From CAYVBJ01 sp964415185 (lineage in GTDB: Bacteria; Bacteroidota; Rhodothermia; Balneolales; Balneolaceae): a stretch of 64,000 bases of DNA. This document shows positions 7,412 through 15,571 of the stretch, one piece after another. The stretch covers positions 4,349 through 68,348 of the forward strand of contig CAYPZI010000004.1 in NCBI GenBank assembly GCA_964415185.1. Reading direction: 5' to 3'. A program made the translations under genes and the position numbers. The notes under the pieces are model-generated. The model had not been told where the DNA came from. It was given only the letters and a program-made list of their open reading frames with translations, and did no database searches. How positions within the stretch are numbered: the stretch's first letter is position 1; each line of letters begins with the position of its first letter.

Positions 7412-8875
7412 TCAGGGCAGTGCAGAAGCGGTATAAGTACCCTGGTAAAAGCTGTTTATGAGATCAAGGAGGCCGTTATAATTTAAAACCGGTTCTACGC
7501 CATAATAAATTGTAGCAATGCAGAGAATAATGAGTGAATATTTGAATATCAAACCGGGAGACTTCATCTCATATTCTTTATGAGCTTCCTTAAAATAGAG
7601 ATATACCATAACTCTTAAGTAGTAGTATACACTTGCCGCACTTGCAAGAACACCGATTACAGCCAGTGTGATAAGCCCTGCATTAACGGCTGCGGCAAAT
7701 ACGTAATATTTACCCAGGAAACCGACAAAGGGTGGGATACCTGCAAGTGAAAAAAGAAATATTGACAATAAAACGCCCATTACCGGTTGCCTGAATCCCA
7801 GTCCGGCATAATTGTTTATATGCGTAAAATCCAGGTTTCTGTTATGTTCATAATAGGCAATTACACCAAAGGCTCCCACATTCATAAGCGTGTAAGCGAA
7901 CAGATAATAGAGCATTCCGGAATACCCTTCTGCCGTGCCGGCTGCCAGACCCACAAGGAGGTAACCGGCATGAGCTATGCTCGAATATGCAAGCATTCTC
8001 TTCACATTATCCTGTACAAGTGCAATCAGGTTACCTATAATCATTGTTATGATGGCAATAACTTCAATAATGCCCAGCCATTCTCCGGTACCGGTTGCAG
8101 GTAGCATTTTACTAACCACTATGATAAAAGCAATAAACGTTGCCGCTTTTGAGGCTGTTGCCATATAGGCTGTCATGGTAGTGGGAGCACCCTGGTAAAC
8201 ATCGGGCGTCCACATATGGAAAGGTACTGCTGAAATCTTGAAGAAAAAGCCAACCAGCAAAAGGGCCGACCCTGCAATAAAAAGCAGCGAAACTTCAGCG
8301 GATGCTGCAATTTCAGGCAAATACATGGATCCGGTTGCACCATAGATCAGGGCAATGCCGTACAGAAGAAATCCTGTTGAAAAGCCGCCAAGCAGAGCAT
8401 ATTTCAGTGCTGCCTCGGCCCCTGTTTTTTCGTCCTTAATCAAACCGGTAATCACATACAATGCAATCGACATGGTTTCAAGGCTGATAAAAAGCGTGAT
8501 CAGGCTATTGGTGGAAGCCAGCCCGAGCATTCCGGTTGTGGCAAATAATACCATGGCATAAATTTCATTTACATGGTGATCAATGCTGTCGAGATAATCT
8601 TTTGACAACGCCACACAAAAAATAGTTGCAAGCAGTATAACCAGCGAACCAAATGCAGAAACTCCGCCGTACGCAACCATCCCGCTGAATGATTCTCCTG
8701 CCGGAACAAATAAATCACGAATGGCAAAAATAAATGCCAAACCAAGTATTCCAATTGTAAAAGAGTATGAGAATGTAACAGTTTTCTTAAACGCTTCGGC
8801 AATTAAAATCCCAAGTCCACCCAGGGCGACAATCAAGCCGGGTATAAATGTTGATAAATCACTTAAATAATCCAT
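7412..8875 (-). CDS. nuoN: NADH-quinone oxidoreductase subunit N
   Basis: A 487-residue multi-helix membrane protein of the antiporter-like family, one of the proton-channel subunits of respiratory complex I. Conserved charges are visible: the glutamate in SLETMSIALYVITG (E133) and the lysine before the HMWTPDVYQGAPT loop (K213 with H220), plus YSSIAHAGYLLVGL. Length and about 14 helices match NuoN. It ends nuoL-nuoM-phhB-nuoN; phhB stops 3 bp upstream, so expression is coupled. The other complex I genes (nuoA-K) are not in this window. Confidence 0.95.
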   Translation of the reverse strand: MDYLSDLSTFIPGLIVALGGLGILIAEAFKKTVTFSYSFTIGILGLAFIFAIRDLFVPAGESFSGMVAYGGVSAFGSLVILLATIFCVALSKDYLDSIDHHVNEIYAMVLFATTGMLGLASTNSLITLFISLETMSIALYVITGLIKDEKTGAEAALKYALLGGFSTGFLLYGIALIYGATGSMYLPEIAASAEVSLLFIAGSALLLVGFFFKISAVPFHMWTPDVYQGAPTTMTAYMATASKAATFIAFIIVVSKMLPATGTGEWLGIIEVIAIITMIIGNLIALVQDNVKRMLAYSSIAHAGYLLVGLAAGTAEGYSGMLYYLFAYTLMNVGAFGVIAYYEHNRNLDFTHINNYAGLGFRQPVMGVLLSIFLFSLAGIPPFVGFLGKYYVFAAAVNAGLITLAVIGVLASAASVYYYLRVMVYLYFKEAHKEYEMKSPGLIFKYSLIILCIATIYYGVEPVLNYNGLLDLINSFYQGTYTASALP

Positions 8876-8878
8876 ATA

Positions 8879-9169
8879 TCAAAAAATATCGTAAATAGAG
8901 TCGATGGCCTTGGCCAGTTTAATATCTTTTTCCGTTACCTTGTCGCCGGCATCATGAGTATTTAAAGAAATGGAGACCGAATTATAGACATTGAAGAGCT
9001 GCGGATGATGCACTTGTTCTTCGGCTTCAAAGCCTACCCTTACAATAAACATTAATGCAGTTTTAAAATCTTTAAACTGAAAATCCTTTTTAATCAGATC
9101 ATCCTCAAATTCCCAATTATCCAGAGATTTCAATTCTTTTTCTATTTCATTTTTCTCAAGTGGTGCCAT
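8879..9169 (-). CDS. phhB: 4a-hydroxytetrahydrobiopterin dehydratase (pterin-4a-carbinolamine dehydratase)
   Basis: A 96-residue protein of the PCD/DCoH family, which dehydrates the 4a-carbinolamine formed when aromatic amino acid hydroxylases oxidise tetrahydropterin, or acts in molybdopterin-related pterin recycling. The family motif is complete: EEQVHHPQLFNVYNSVSISL (about 51-70) with the double histidine and proline, then LNTHDAGDKVTEKDIKLAK. It lies between nuoM (10 bp) and nuoN (3 bp) in one transcript although no link to complex I is known. No aromatic hydroxylase gene is nearby. Confidence 0.93.
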   Translation of the reverse strand: MAPLEKNEIEKELKSLDNWEFEDDLIKKDFQFKDFKTALMFIVRVGFEAEEQVHHPQLFNVYNSVSISLNTHDAGDKVTEKDIKLAKAIDSIYDIF

Positions 9170-9179
9170 AAATATAAAT

Positions 9180-10799
9180 TTAGTTTTCTTTTTGAGCGAT
9201 TATCGGTTCTGATGAAATGCCTTGATCAATATCATAAAGTTTTGCAGTCCAGTCAGGCAATTCTTCTGCCCGTACCTCGCGAATCACTGCCATTCCCTTT
9301 TGTTCCGATCCTTCAATAAAATTGATTACCCACCCCTCGGAATAGTCGGTGAAGTCAACCGGCCGTATTCCTATCCAAACCATAAATATAACAAGAGGTA
9401 TAAGCAGGCCGGCTTCCCGCAGCGACAAATCTTTCAAATTCATGTTTTCTTCATGTTTCACCGGGCCGAACATCACTCTTTGATACATCCAGAGCATATA
9501 AACAGCTGCAAGTATCACCCCGGTTGCTGCAAGTACGGCATAAACCTTTTTGTCATACAGCTCAGAAACAAAACTGCCATTCAGAATCAGGAATTCACCT
9601 ATAAAACCGTTCAGGCCAGGCAAACCGATAGATGCCAAAGTTGAAATCATAAACATAACAGCAAAAACAGGCATAATTTTGGCAATTCCCCCGAAATCCT
9701 TAATCAACCGTGTATGGCGCCGGTCATAAATCATTCCCACTATAAGAAAGAGGGCGCCGGTCGAAAGGCCATGATTCACCATTTGAATAATGGCACCCTG
9801 CATTGCAATTGTATTAAAAGCAAAAATCCCGAGTACAACAAATCCGAGGTGGCTTACCGAAGAATAAGCTACAAGCTTTTTCACATCTTTCTGAACCATT
9901 GCAACAAGGGCTCCGTAAATAATCCCGATAATAGCGAGAACAGCGAACCAGGGGGCAAATTCCATGAAGGCATTTGGAAAAACCGGCAGACAAACTCTTA
10001 CCAGGCCGTATGTACCCATTTTAAGCATAATTGCCGCCAGCACAACTGAGCCTGCCGTTGGCGCTTCCGTATGAGCGTAGGGCAGCCAGGTATGAAATGG
10101 AAAGAGAGGAACCTTAATACAGAAAGCAAGGGCAAAAGCCAGGAACATGTATGTCTGTTCGACCAGCCCGATTGTATATTCGGGGCCTGAAATAAACCTC
10201 CAGTCTGCGGTGAACGAGTACAATTCGTGAACTGCACCTGCATGATAGCCAAGGTAAATAAGTGCCACAAGCATGATCAGCGAACCGGTGAGGGTATAGA
10301 TAAAAAACTTGATGGTTGCACGGATCCTGTCAACACCTCCCCAGATTCCGATCAAAAAGTACATTGGAATCAGCGAAAGTTCGAAGAAAACATAAAATAC
10401 AAAGAGGTCAAGTGCTGCAAAAACGCCAAGAGAAGCTGTTTGGAGCAAAAGCAGCATGGAATAATATCCTTTACGGTGCTTTTTGATAGATTTCCAGGAT
10501 GATAAAATAACAATCGGCCCGAACAGTGTAGTCAGCATAAAAAGCAGGATACTCAGGCCGTCCAGCCCAACAAGATATTTAATATCCAAACCCTCAAGAG
10601 CAGGTGCCCCTTCAGTTAAAAATTGCGGAACATGGGATAAACTGATATCAAAGCCCAGTAAAAGAGGAATCGAGAGGAAAAAAGTAATGGATGTTACAAC
10701 AAGGCTTACCCACTTGGCTGCATCGTCATTTTTTAAAAGAAGAATACCGGCTATACCGGCCAGCGGGAAATAAATAACAATATTCAGAAGTATATCCAT
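9180..10799 (-). CDS. nuoM: NADH-quinone oxidoreductase subunit M
   Basis: A 539-residue antiporter-like subunit of complex I. The conserved helix-5 glutamate (FFELSLIPMYFLIGIWGG, E140), the channel lysine in FCIKVPLFPFHTWLPYAHTE (K229), and the following APTAGSVVLAAIMLKMGTYG with its second lysine (K260) identify NuoM rather than NuoL. The C-terminal tail after the last helix (about 50 residues, polar) is longer than usual. It lies 24 bp after nuoL and 10 bp before phhB. Confidence 0.96.
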   Translation of the reverse strand: MDILLNIVIYFPLAGIAGILLLKNDDAAKWVSLVVTSITFFLSIPLLLGFDISLSHVPQFLTEGAPALEGLDIKYLVGLDGLSILLFMLTTLFGPIVILSSWKSIKKHRKGYYSMLLLLQTASLGVFAALDLFVFYVFFELSLIPMYFLIGIWGGVDRIRATIKFFIYTLTGSLIMLVALIYLGYHAGAVHELYSFTADWRFISGPEYTIGLVEQTYMFLAFALAFCIKVPLFPFHTWLPYAHTEAPTAGSVVLAAIMLKMGTYGLVRVCLPVFPNAFMEFAPWFAVLAIIGIIYGALVAMVQKDVKKLVAYSSVSHLGFVVLGIFAFNTIAMQGAIIQMVNHGLSTGALFLIVGMIYDRRHTRLIKDFGGIAKIMPVFAVMFMISTLASIGLPGLNGFIGEFLILNGSFVSELYDKKVYAVLAATGVILAAVYMLWMYQRVMFGPVKHEENMNLKDLSLREAGLLIPLVIFMVWIGIRPVDFTDYSEGWVINFIEGSEQKGMAVIREVRAEELPDWTAKLYDIDQGISSEPIIAQKEN

Positions 10800-10823
10800 A
10801 AAAATATCTGATTCAGAATCTTT

Positions 10824-12845
10824 TTAAAAAAGCATCAGGGTTAATACAAGTAAAACTCCGATCAACAAGATCAAAGCATAGTTTGAGACAATGCCGGTTT
10901 GAATATACCGGAGTAAGCTTCCAAACAAACGCACTGTGCCGGCTATCATGTTTACAGTTCCGTCAACAATTTTCATATCGAAAACTGCAAGTACTTTATC
11001 GGATATTCTAACCGTCGGATTTATGATTACAGCCTGGTACAATTCATCGAGTTTGTATTTTTCACTCCAAACTGTGTAAAGCTCACCAAAACGGCCTGAA
11101 AGCCTTGCATCGGATTCTTCAAGCTGATCGCCGGCGTACATTTTATAGGATACCCATGTTCCTCCAAGGGCAACCACTATGGATATCGACATTAAACCCC
11201 ATTCCGCCGCATGCGAAAGAACAACGGAGTAATCAGCGGCAATGGCATAAAGCCAATCGTGCAGCAGGTTGATGTGAGCCTCACTTCCGGTAAACGTTTC
11301 GGCAACGAAATTGGGAACACCGATAAACCCGCCAATAACCGATAAAATACCAAGCGTCCACAACGGAATAGTCATAGTGGCAGGGCTTTCATGAAGATGG
11401 TTTTCAGCACCGGCTGCTTCCTTGATTTTATCCGGCAGTTTAAATGAACCGTGAAAAGTTCCGATTGTCAGGCGGAACATATAAAACGCTGTCAGGAAAG
11501 CGGTAATCATGCCAACACCCCACAAAATGATATAAAGCGATCCCGCAAACTCACCAAATCCTGCATTGAAGGTATGCATTAAAATTTCATCTTTGGAGAA
11601 AAAACCTGCCAGCGGAGGAATTCCGGCAATGGCAATGGTTGCCAGTAAAAATGTTTTGTAGGTTGAAGGCATATATTCTTTGAGCCCGCCCATAAAGCGC
11701 ATATCCTGGGGATCAAAATGGACATCCTTGCCTTCCCCATGCAATCCGTGCTCCACATGTTCCATGGCATGAATTACAGATCCCGATCCGAGAAACAGGC
11801 ACGCTTTAAAAAATGCATGGGTTACCACATGGAAAATGGCGGCAGTAAAAGCACCGGAGCCAAGTGCCAGGAACATAAACCCAAGCTGTGAAACAGTTGA
11901 GTAGGCAAGAACTCTTTTTATGTCATATTGCGTAAGGGCAATTGTTGCAGCCACTAATGCGGTGAGAGCACCAACTACTGCCACAATTAGCATCAATTCC
12001 GGTGAAGCCACATACAAGGGAGAAAGCCGTGTAATAAGATAAATTCCCGACGTTACCATTGTGGCCGCATGAATAAGGGCAGATACCGAAGTGGGCCCTG
12101 CCATGGCGTCGGGGAGCCAGACAAACAACGGAATTTGTGCGCTTTTGCCGGTCGCGCCAATCAGCATCAGCAAACCGACCCAAAAAATATCATTGGAAGA
12201 AAACTGTTCCAGGTTTCCCAAAATCGCATCGAAGTTTAAGCTTCCAACCGTATCAAAAATCATGAATATGGCCACCAGGAAAGCAAAGTCACCAACCCTG
12301 TTGTAGATAAATGCCTTTTTTGCCGCATCCGATTTGGCCATATCCGCATACCAAAATCCGATCAGCAGATAAGAACAGAGCCCGACCCCTTCCCAGCCAA
12401 GAAACAGGAGAAGGATATTATTGCCAAGCACCAGGTTCAGCATAGCAAAAATGAACAGGTTCATGTAGGCAAAGAATTTCCAGTAACCCTCATCGTGCCC
12501 CATGTATCCAACCGAATAGAGATGAATCAGCGCCCCGACTCCCGTTACAACAAGTGTCATTACAAGAGACAGCTCATCAATACGATATGCAATATCCACA
12601 GAAAATGCTCCCGTATCTATCCAGGTAAAGAGCTTGGCTACAAGAGCCTCGGAACCGGCTGTAAAATTCAAAAAGAGGCTTAATGTGATCAGAAAAGGAA
12701 CAAAAACGGCAAAATTTGCAATAAAGCCGATAAACGCTTTTTTCGACCTGTAGGCGGGTGAGACCAGGCCAAAAATGCCGTTCATTAAAAAACCCAGTAG
12801 AGGCAACCCGATAATCAGGCTAACAAGCGTTGTAACTGAATCCAT
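10824..12845 (-). CDS. nuoL: NADH-quinone oxidoreductase subunit L
   Basis: A 673-residue NuoL, the distal proton-channel subunit with the long lateral helix at its C-terminus. Motifs include FLGWEGVGLCSYLLIGFWY (E152), GATGKSAQIPLFVWLPDAMA (K234), and GPTSVSALIHAATMVTSG. A histidine-rich loop (HAMEHVEHGLHGEGKDVHFD) replaces the shorter loop of many homologues. It is the first gene of the leftward block, and its start lies 206 bp from the divergent Mrp operon. NuoK, normally directly upstream, is absent. Confidence 0.96.
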   Translation of the reverse strand: MDSVTTLVSLIIGLPLLGFLMNGIFGLVSPAYRSKKAFIGFIANFAVFVPFLITLSLFLNFTAGSEALVAKLFTWIDTGAFSVDIAYRIDELSLVMTLVVTGVGALIHLYSVGYMGHDEGYWKFFAYMNLFIFAMLNLVLGNNILLLFLGWEGVGLCSYLLIGFWYADMAKSDAAKKAFIYNRVGDFAFLVAIFMIFDTVGSLNFDAILGNLEQFSSNDIFWVGLLMLIGATGKSAQIPLFVWLPDAMAGPTSVSALIHAATMVTSGIYLITRLSPLYVASPELMLIVAVVGALTALVAATIALTQYDIKRVLAYSTVSQLGFMFLALGSGAFTAAIFHVVTHAFFKACLFLGSGSVIHAMEHVEHGLHGEGKDVHFDPQDMRFMGGLKEYMPSTYKTFLLATIAIAGIPPLAGFFSKDEILMHTFNAGFGEFAGSLYIILWGVGMITAFLTAFYMFRLTIGTFHGSFKLPDKIKEAAGAENHLHESPATMTIPLWTLGILSVIGGFIGVPNFVAETFTGSEAHINLLHDWLYAIAADYSVVLSHAAEWGLMSISIVVALGGTWVSYKMYAGDQLEESDARLSGRFGELYTVWSEKYKLDELYQAVIINPTVRISDKVLAVFDMKIVDGTVNMIAGTVRLFGSLLRYIQTGIVSNYALILLIGVLLVLTLMLF

Positions 12846-12994
12846 TCAACAAAGATAAATTTAATATAGCTGCTATGCTATAGCTATGTAGAGTTTACAT
12901 GGTTTATTAATTTGGAAAGATACAAAATTCTGTTTGAAGATAAACCGCCGCATTTGATTACTTAAAAGTTTTTTAAAATTAATACAGTTTCAAA

Positions 12995-13026
12995 TTGCAA
13001 TAATTATATCTTTTTTAATATGTTTC
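12995..13026 (+). promoter_or_regulatory. Candidate promoter of the Mrp operon
   Basis: TTG at 12995-12997 is followed after 21 bases by TATGTTTC (13019-13026), one mismatch from TAnnTTTG, and the first Mrp gene begins 26 bases later. On the opposite strand the gap also carries TATCTTTC (12928-12921), a similar candidate for nuoL. Both rest on motif matching only. Confidence 0.3.
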
Positions 13027-13051
13027 CGCTTCAAATTTTAAATTAGCAGAT

Positions 13052-13594
13052 ATGGGCAGAATCTCATTTATTAGTCTCGGGCTTTCATTTGTTTCCCTTA
13101 TGATCTTTTGGCTGGTCATGAGCGGCTTGTATGATGTAATCCATATCAGCTATGGCATTATTTCTGTAATTACAGTTTTGGCAATAAATTACAGGATAAA
13201 GAGTCATCGTTTTTTTGAAGATGAAATTGATGACCTTCTGCATCTCAGGTTTCTAAAAGTTGCTACTTACATACCTTGGATGTTTATTCAGATACTGAAA
13301 TCGGGTTTTCATGTAGCATGGATAATTATAACGGGTAAAAAAGTGTTTCCCTCTGTGGTTGAATTCAATGCGGATTTGCCAAGTGCCCATGCAAAAATGA
13401 TTTTGGGCAACTCAATCACCCTCACACCGGGTACCCTCACTATCGATATCAAAGGAGACAAGTTTATTGTGCATGCCTTCTCTGATAATTCGTTTGAAAG
13501 TATTATTAATGATGAAATGCCTAAAAAAGTTTTGGGGCTTTTTGAAAAAAGTGACCGGAAAATTGTCACTAATGTTATTATCAAAAAAAAATAA
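13052..13594 (+). CDS. mrpE: Mrp-type Na+/H+ antiporter subunit E (MbhA-like)
   Basis: A 180-residue MnhE/MrpE-family protein with two or three N-terminal helices (about 5-45) and a soluble tail. The core LGNSITLTPGTLTIDIKGD (about 121-139) is the family signature. The pathway is the multisubunit cation/proton antiporter, a relative of complex I and membrane hydrogenases. It opens the rightward operon, 206 bp from nuoL and 28 bp before mrpF. In group 4 hydrogenases the matching subunit is also first. Confidence 0.93.
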   Translation: MGRISFISLGLSFVSLMIFWLVMSGLYDVIHISYGIISVITVLAINYRIKSHRFFEDEIDDLLHLRFLKVATYIPWMFIQILKSGFHVAWIIITGKKVFPSVVEFNADLPSAHAKMILGNSITLTPGTLTIDIKGDKFIVHAFSDNSFESIINDEMPKKVLGLFEKSDRKIVTNVIIKKK

Positions 13595-13622
13595 GTTCGG
13601 CTTCATATTCTAAAAAAACAGA

Positions 13623-13904
13623 ATGGAAACATTTTTTCTCTACGCATCGGTTCTTTTAACAGTGATTATTGCCGTACCTCTGATCAGGGTGCTTAAGGGG
13701 CCTACTGTTTTTGACCGAATACTTGGCGCAAATGCCATTGCCACCAAAACCATTGTTTTAATCTGCCTGGTAGGATACATATACGGAAGAATTGACATGT
13801 TCCTGGATATAACACTTGCATATGCCGTACTTGGATTTTTGGGTGTGCTGGCTATTGCTAAATACGTTTCCAGTGAGAATGACAGCGAAACAGATAAATT
13901 ATAA
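13623..13904 (+). CDS. mrpF: Mrp-type Na+/H+ antiporter subunit F (MbhB-like)
   Basis: A 93-residue three-helix protein of the MnhF/MrpF family. The conserved VPLIRVLKGPTVFDRILGAN after helix 1 and the segment DMFLDITLAYAVLGFLGVLA are diagnostic. The usual length is about 90 residues. It lies 28 bp after mrpE and 4 bp before mrpG. It is a structural subunit of the small-helix module that packs between the large channel subunits in Mrp and Mbh complexes. Confidence 0.93.
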   Translation: METFFLYASVLLTVIIAVPLIRVLKGPTVFDRILGANAIATKTIVLICLVGYIYGRIDMFLDITLAYAVLGFLGVLAIAKYVSSENDSETDKL

Positions 13905-13908
13905 CTGA

Positions 13909-14235
13909 ATGACTATCCAGTACATTTTAAGCGGCCTGATGATTTTACTTGGCATTTTTTTCATGCTTGTTGGAAGTATTGGCATAGTCAGGCTTCCCGA
14001 TTTCTATACACGCACTCATGCAATCAGTAAAAGCGATGCTTTGGGGGTTATGTTTGTAATTGGCGGCCTTGTAATTTTTGAAGGTTTTACGCTGAACAGC
14101 CTCAAACTTGTTTTTATAATCCTTTTCATTTTCCTGGCTAACCCGATTGGCTCACATGCCATTGCAAGAGCGGCTATGAAAAGCGGGCTTGAACCCCTGC
14201 TGGATGATGACAAACATAACGTGGAAGAGAAATGA
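13909..14235 (+). CDS. mrpG: Mrp-type Na+/H+ antiporter subunit G (MbhC-like)
   Basis: A 108-residue three-helix protein of the MnhG/PhaG family. LVGSIGIVRLPDFYTRTHA, followed by SKSDALGVM, is the family signature, and the third helix ends in FLANPIGSHAIARAA. It lies 4 bp after mrpF, and its stop overlaps the start of the DUF4040 gene by 4 bp (ATGA), indicating translational coupling. Confidence 0.94.
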   Translation: MTIQYILSGLMILLGIFFMLVGSIGIVRLPDFYTRTHAISKSDALGVMFVIGGLVIFEGFTLNSLKLVFIILFIFLANPIGSHAIARAAMKSGLEPLLDDDKHNVEEK

Positions 14236-14477
14236 TCTGGGAACTCGAACTTGTACTTTACATTTTTTTATTGCTCGCAGCTATCGTGGCTTTGCAAGTG
14301 AAGGATCTGTTGGTCGCCGTAGTTATGCTGACTATATTCAGCTTTTCAATGGCCCTTTTATTTGTGACAATGGGAGCTGTTGATGTAGGTTTTACTGAAG
14401 CCGTAGTAGGAGCCGGAATAACCGGTATACTGTTTGTTGTTGCAATTTATCAAACTCAAAAAAAATCAAAAGATTGA
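14232..14477 (+). CDS. DUF4040/MbhD-like subunit (detached MrpA C-terminal domain, part 1)
   Basis: An 81-residue, three-helix protein matching the DUF4040 (MbhD) family; the signature is DVGFTEAVVGAGITGILFV (about 52-70). In classical Mrp antiporters this segment is fused to the C-terminus of the large MrpA protein, while in membrane-bound hydrogenases it is a separate subunit, as here. It overlaps mrpG by 4 bp and the next gene by 4 bp (TTGA). A standalone gene supports a Mbh-like build of the complex. Confidence 0.88.
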   Translation: MIWELELVLYIFLLLAAIVALQVKDLLVAVVMLTIFSFSMALLFVTMGAVDVGFTEAVVGAGITGILFVVAIYQTQKKSKD

Positions 14478-14773
14478 AAGCACTTAAGTTTTTAATATTG
14501 GCCGGCTTTGTTTTTGTGATGATTTTCGCATCACTCGACCTGCCTTACCGGGGAGATCCCGATAACCGCATGCATTCGGAAGAAAGTATCACAAATTCGG
14601 AAGTAGCAGGAAATTATTACATCCAAAATGCATATAAGGATACCAAAACTCCCAACATGGTTACGGTAATTTTAGGTGATTATCGAAGTGTGGATACTCT
14701 CGGAGAACAGGTTGTCATTTTTACCGCTGGCCTGATAACATTACTGATTTTAAGAAAATCAAAACGACAATGA
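14474..14773 (+). CDS. MbhE-like subunit (detached MrpA C-terminal domain, part 2)
   Basis: A 99-residue protein with helices near 5-23 and 79-93 around a polar loop with the conserved pattern YYIQNAYKDTKTPNMVTVIL and DYRSVDTLGEQVVIF. This corresponds to the MbhE/MrpA end domain whose motif DTLGE recurs in the family. The start is TTG at 14474, chosen because it overlaps the previous stop as TTGA and no ATG lies nearby. Its stop overlaps the mrpB start by 4 bp. Confidence 0.82.
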   Translation: MKALKFLILAGFVFVMIFASLDLPYRGDPDNRMHSEESITNSEVAGNYYIQNAYKDTKTPNMVTVILGDYRSVDTLGEQVVIFTAGLITLLILRKSKRQ

Positions 14774-15210
14774 GAAGACAATTTCAATCCCCTATTGTTC
14801 TTCTGGGTTCACGGCTATTGAGTCCTTATATCATGCTGTTCGGACTCTATGTGATTTTTCACGGGCATTACAGTCCAGGCGGAGGATTTCAGGGCGGAGC
14901 ATTATTAGCAGCTTCTGTACTTCTCATCCGGCTATCAGGTGGCGGCAACATTGCAGAACTACAAATTCGTGAATTTGCGACAACACCTATGGCAGTCATC
15001 GGAGTCCTGATTTACTTTGGCACCGGTTTAACATCCTTGTTAATGGGAGCCTATTTTCTTGACTATGAGGCACTGCCAATTCCCGGGCTTTCACCTGAAA
15101 TGCTGCGTAATACCGGAATACTCATTATCGAAGTCGGTATCGGGGTTGCTGTCATGGCAATATTGGTAATGATTTTTGACAATATGGCAAGAGGTGAAGA
15201 CTATGCTTGA
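14770..15210 (+). CDS. mrpB: Mrp-type Na+/H+ antiporter subunit B (MbhF-like)
   Basis: A 146-residue MnhB-domain protein with four helices. LFGLYVIFHGHYSPGGGFQG (about 24-43), followed by GALLAASVLL, is the family's most conserved stretch. The C-terminal helix segment GILIIEVGIGVAVMAI is typical. The start overlaps the previous gene (ATGA), and the end overlaps mrpC by 8 bp. Confidence 0.95.
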   Translation: MRRQFQSPIVLLGSRLLSPYIMLFGLYVIFHGHYSPGGGFQGGALLAASVLLIRLSGGGNIAELQIREFATTPMAVIGVLIYFGTGLTSLLMGAYFLDYEALPIPGLSPEMLRNTGILIIEVGIGVAVMAILVMIFDNMARGEDYA

Positions 15211-15571
15211 ATTTTTTACGGGGCATTATGCCTACTGGTTTACCATTCTTTTGATTGCTACCGGGCTGTATGGAATTCTGTTTAAAAAAAATCTCGTAAA
15301 GAAACTGATTGGATTATCAATTCTCCAGGCATCCGTCATTCTCTTTTTTGTCAGTATTGCATCCAAGTGGAATGCGACCGTTCCGGTTAAAGCCGACGCC
15401 TTCCCTGTTGACGTTGTAGCCAACTATATCAATCCGCTCCCGCACACACTTATGCTAACGGCTATTGTGGTAGGAGTGGCAACCCAGGGTGTGGCTTTTG
15501 CCCTGCTGATTGCTATCTACAACCGCTATAAAACCCTTGATGAACAGGAACTGTTAGACAAGATTCAATGA
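15203..15571 (+). CDS. mrpC: Mrp-type Na+/H+ antiporter subunit C (NuoK-like)
   Basis: A 122-residue, three-helix NuoK/MnhC-family protein. IGLSILQASVILFFVSIASK after helix 1 and the helix-3 segment LPHTLMLTAIVVGVATQGVA are signatures. I place the start at ATG 15203 (MLEFFTGHYAYW), which overlaps the mrpB stop by 8 bp and has GGTGAAGA just upstream; an in-frame ATG 27 bases earlier would add a polar leader. It is followed by mrpD with a 4-bp overlap. Confidence 0.94.
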   Translation: MLEFFTGHYAYWFTILLIATGLYGILFKKNLVKKLIGLSILQASVILFFVSIASKWNATVPVKADAFPVDVVANYINPLPHTLMLTAIVVGVATQGVAFALLIAIYNRYKTLDEQELLDKIQ

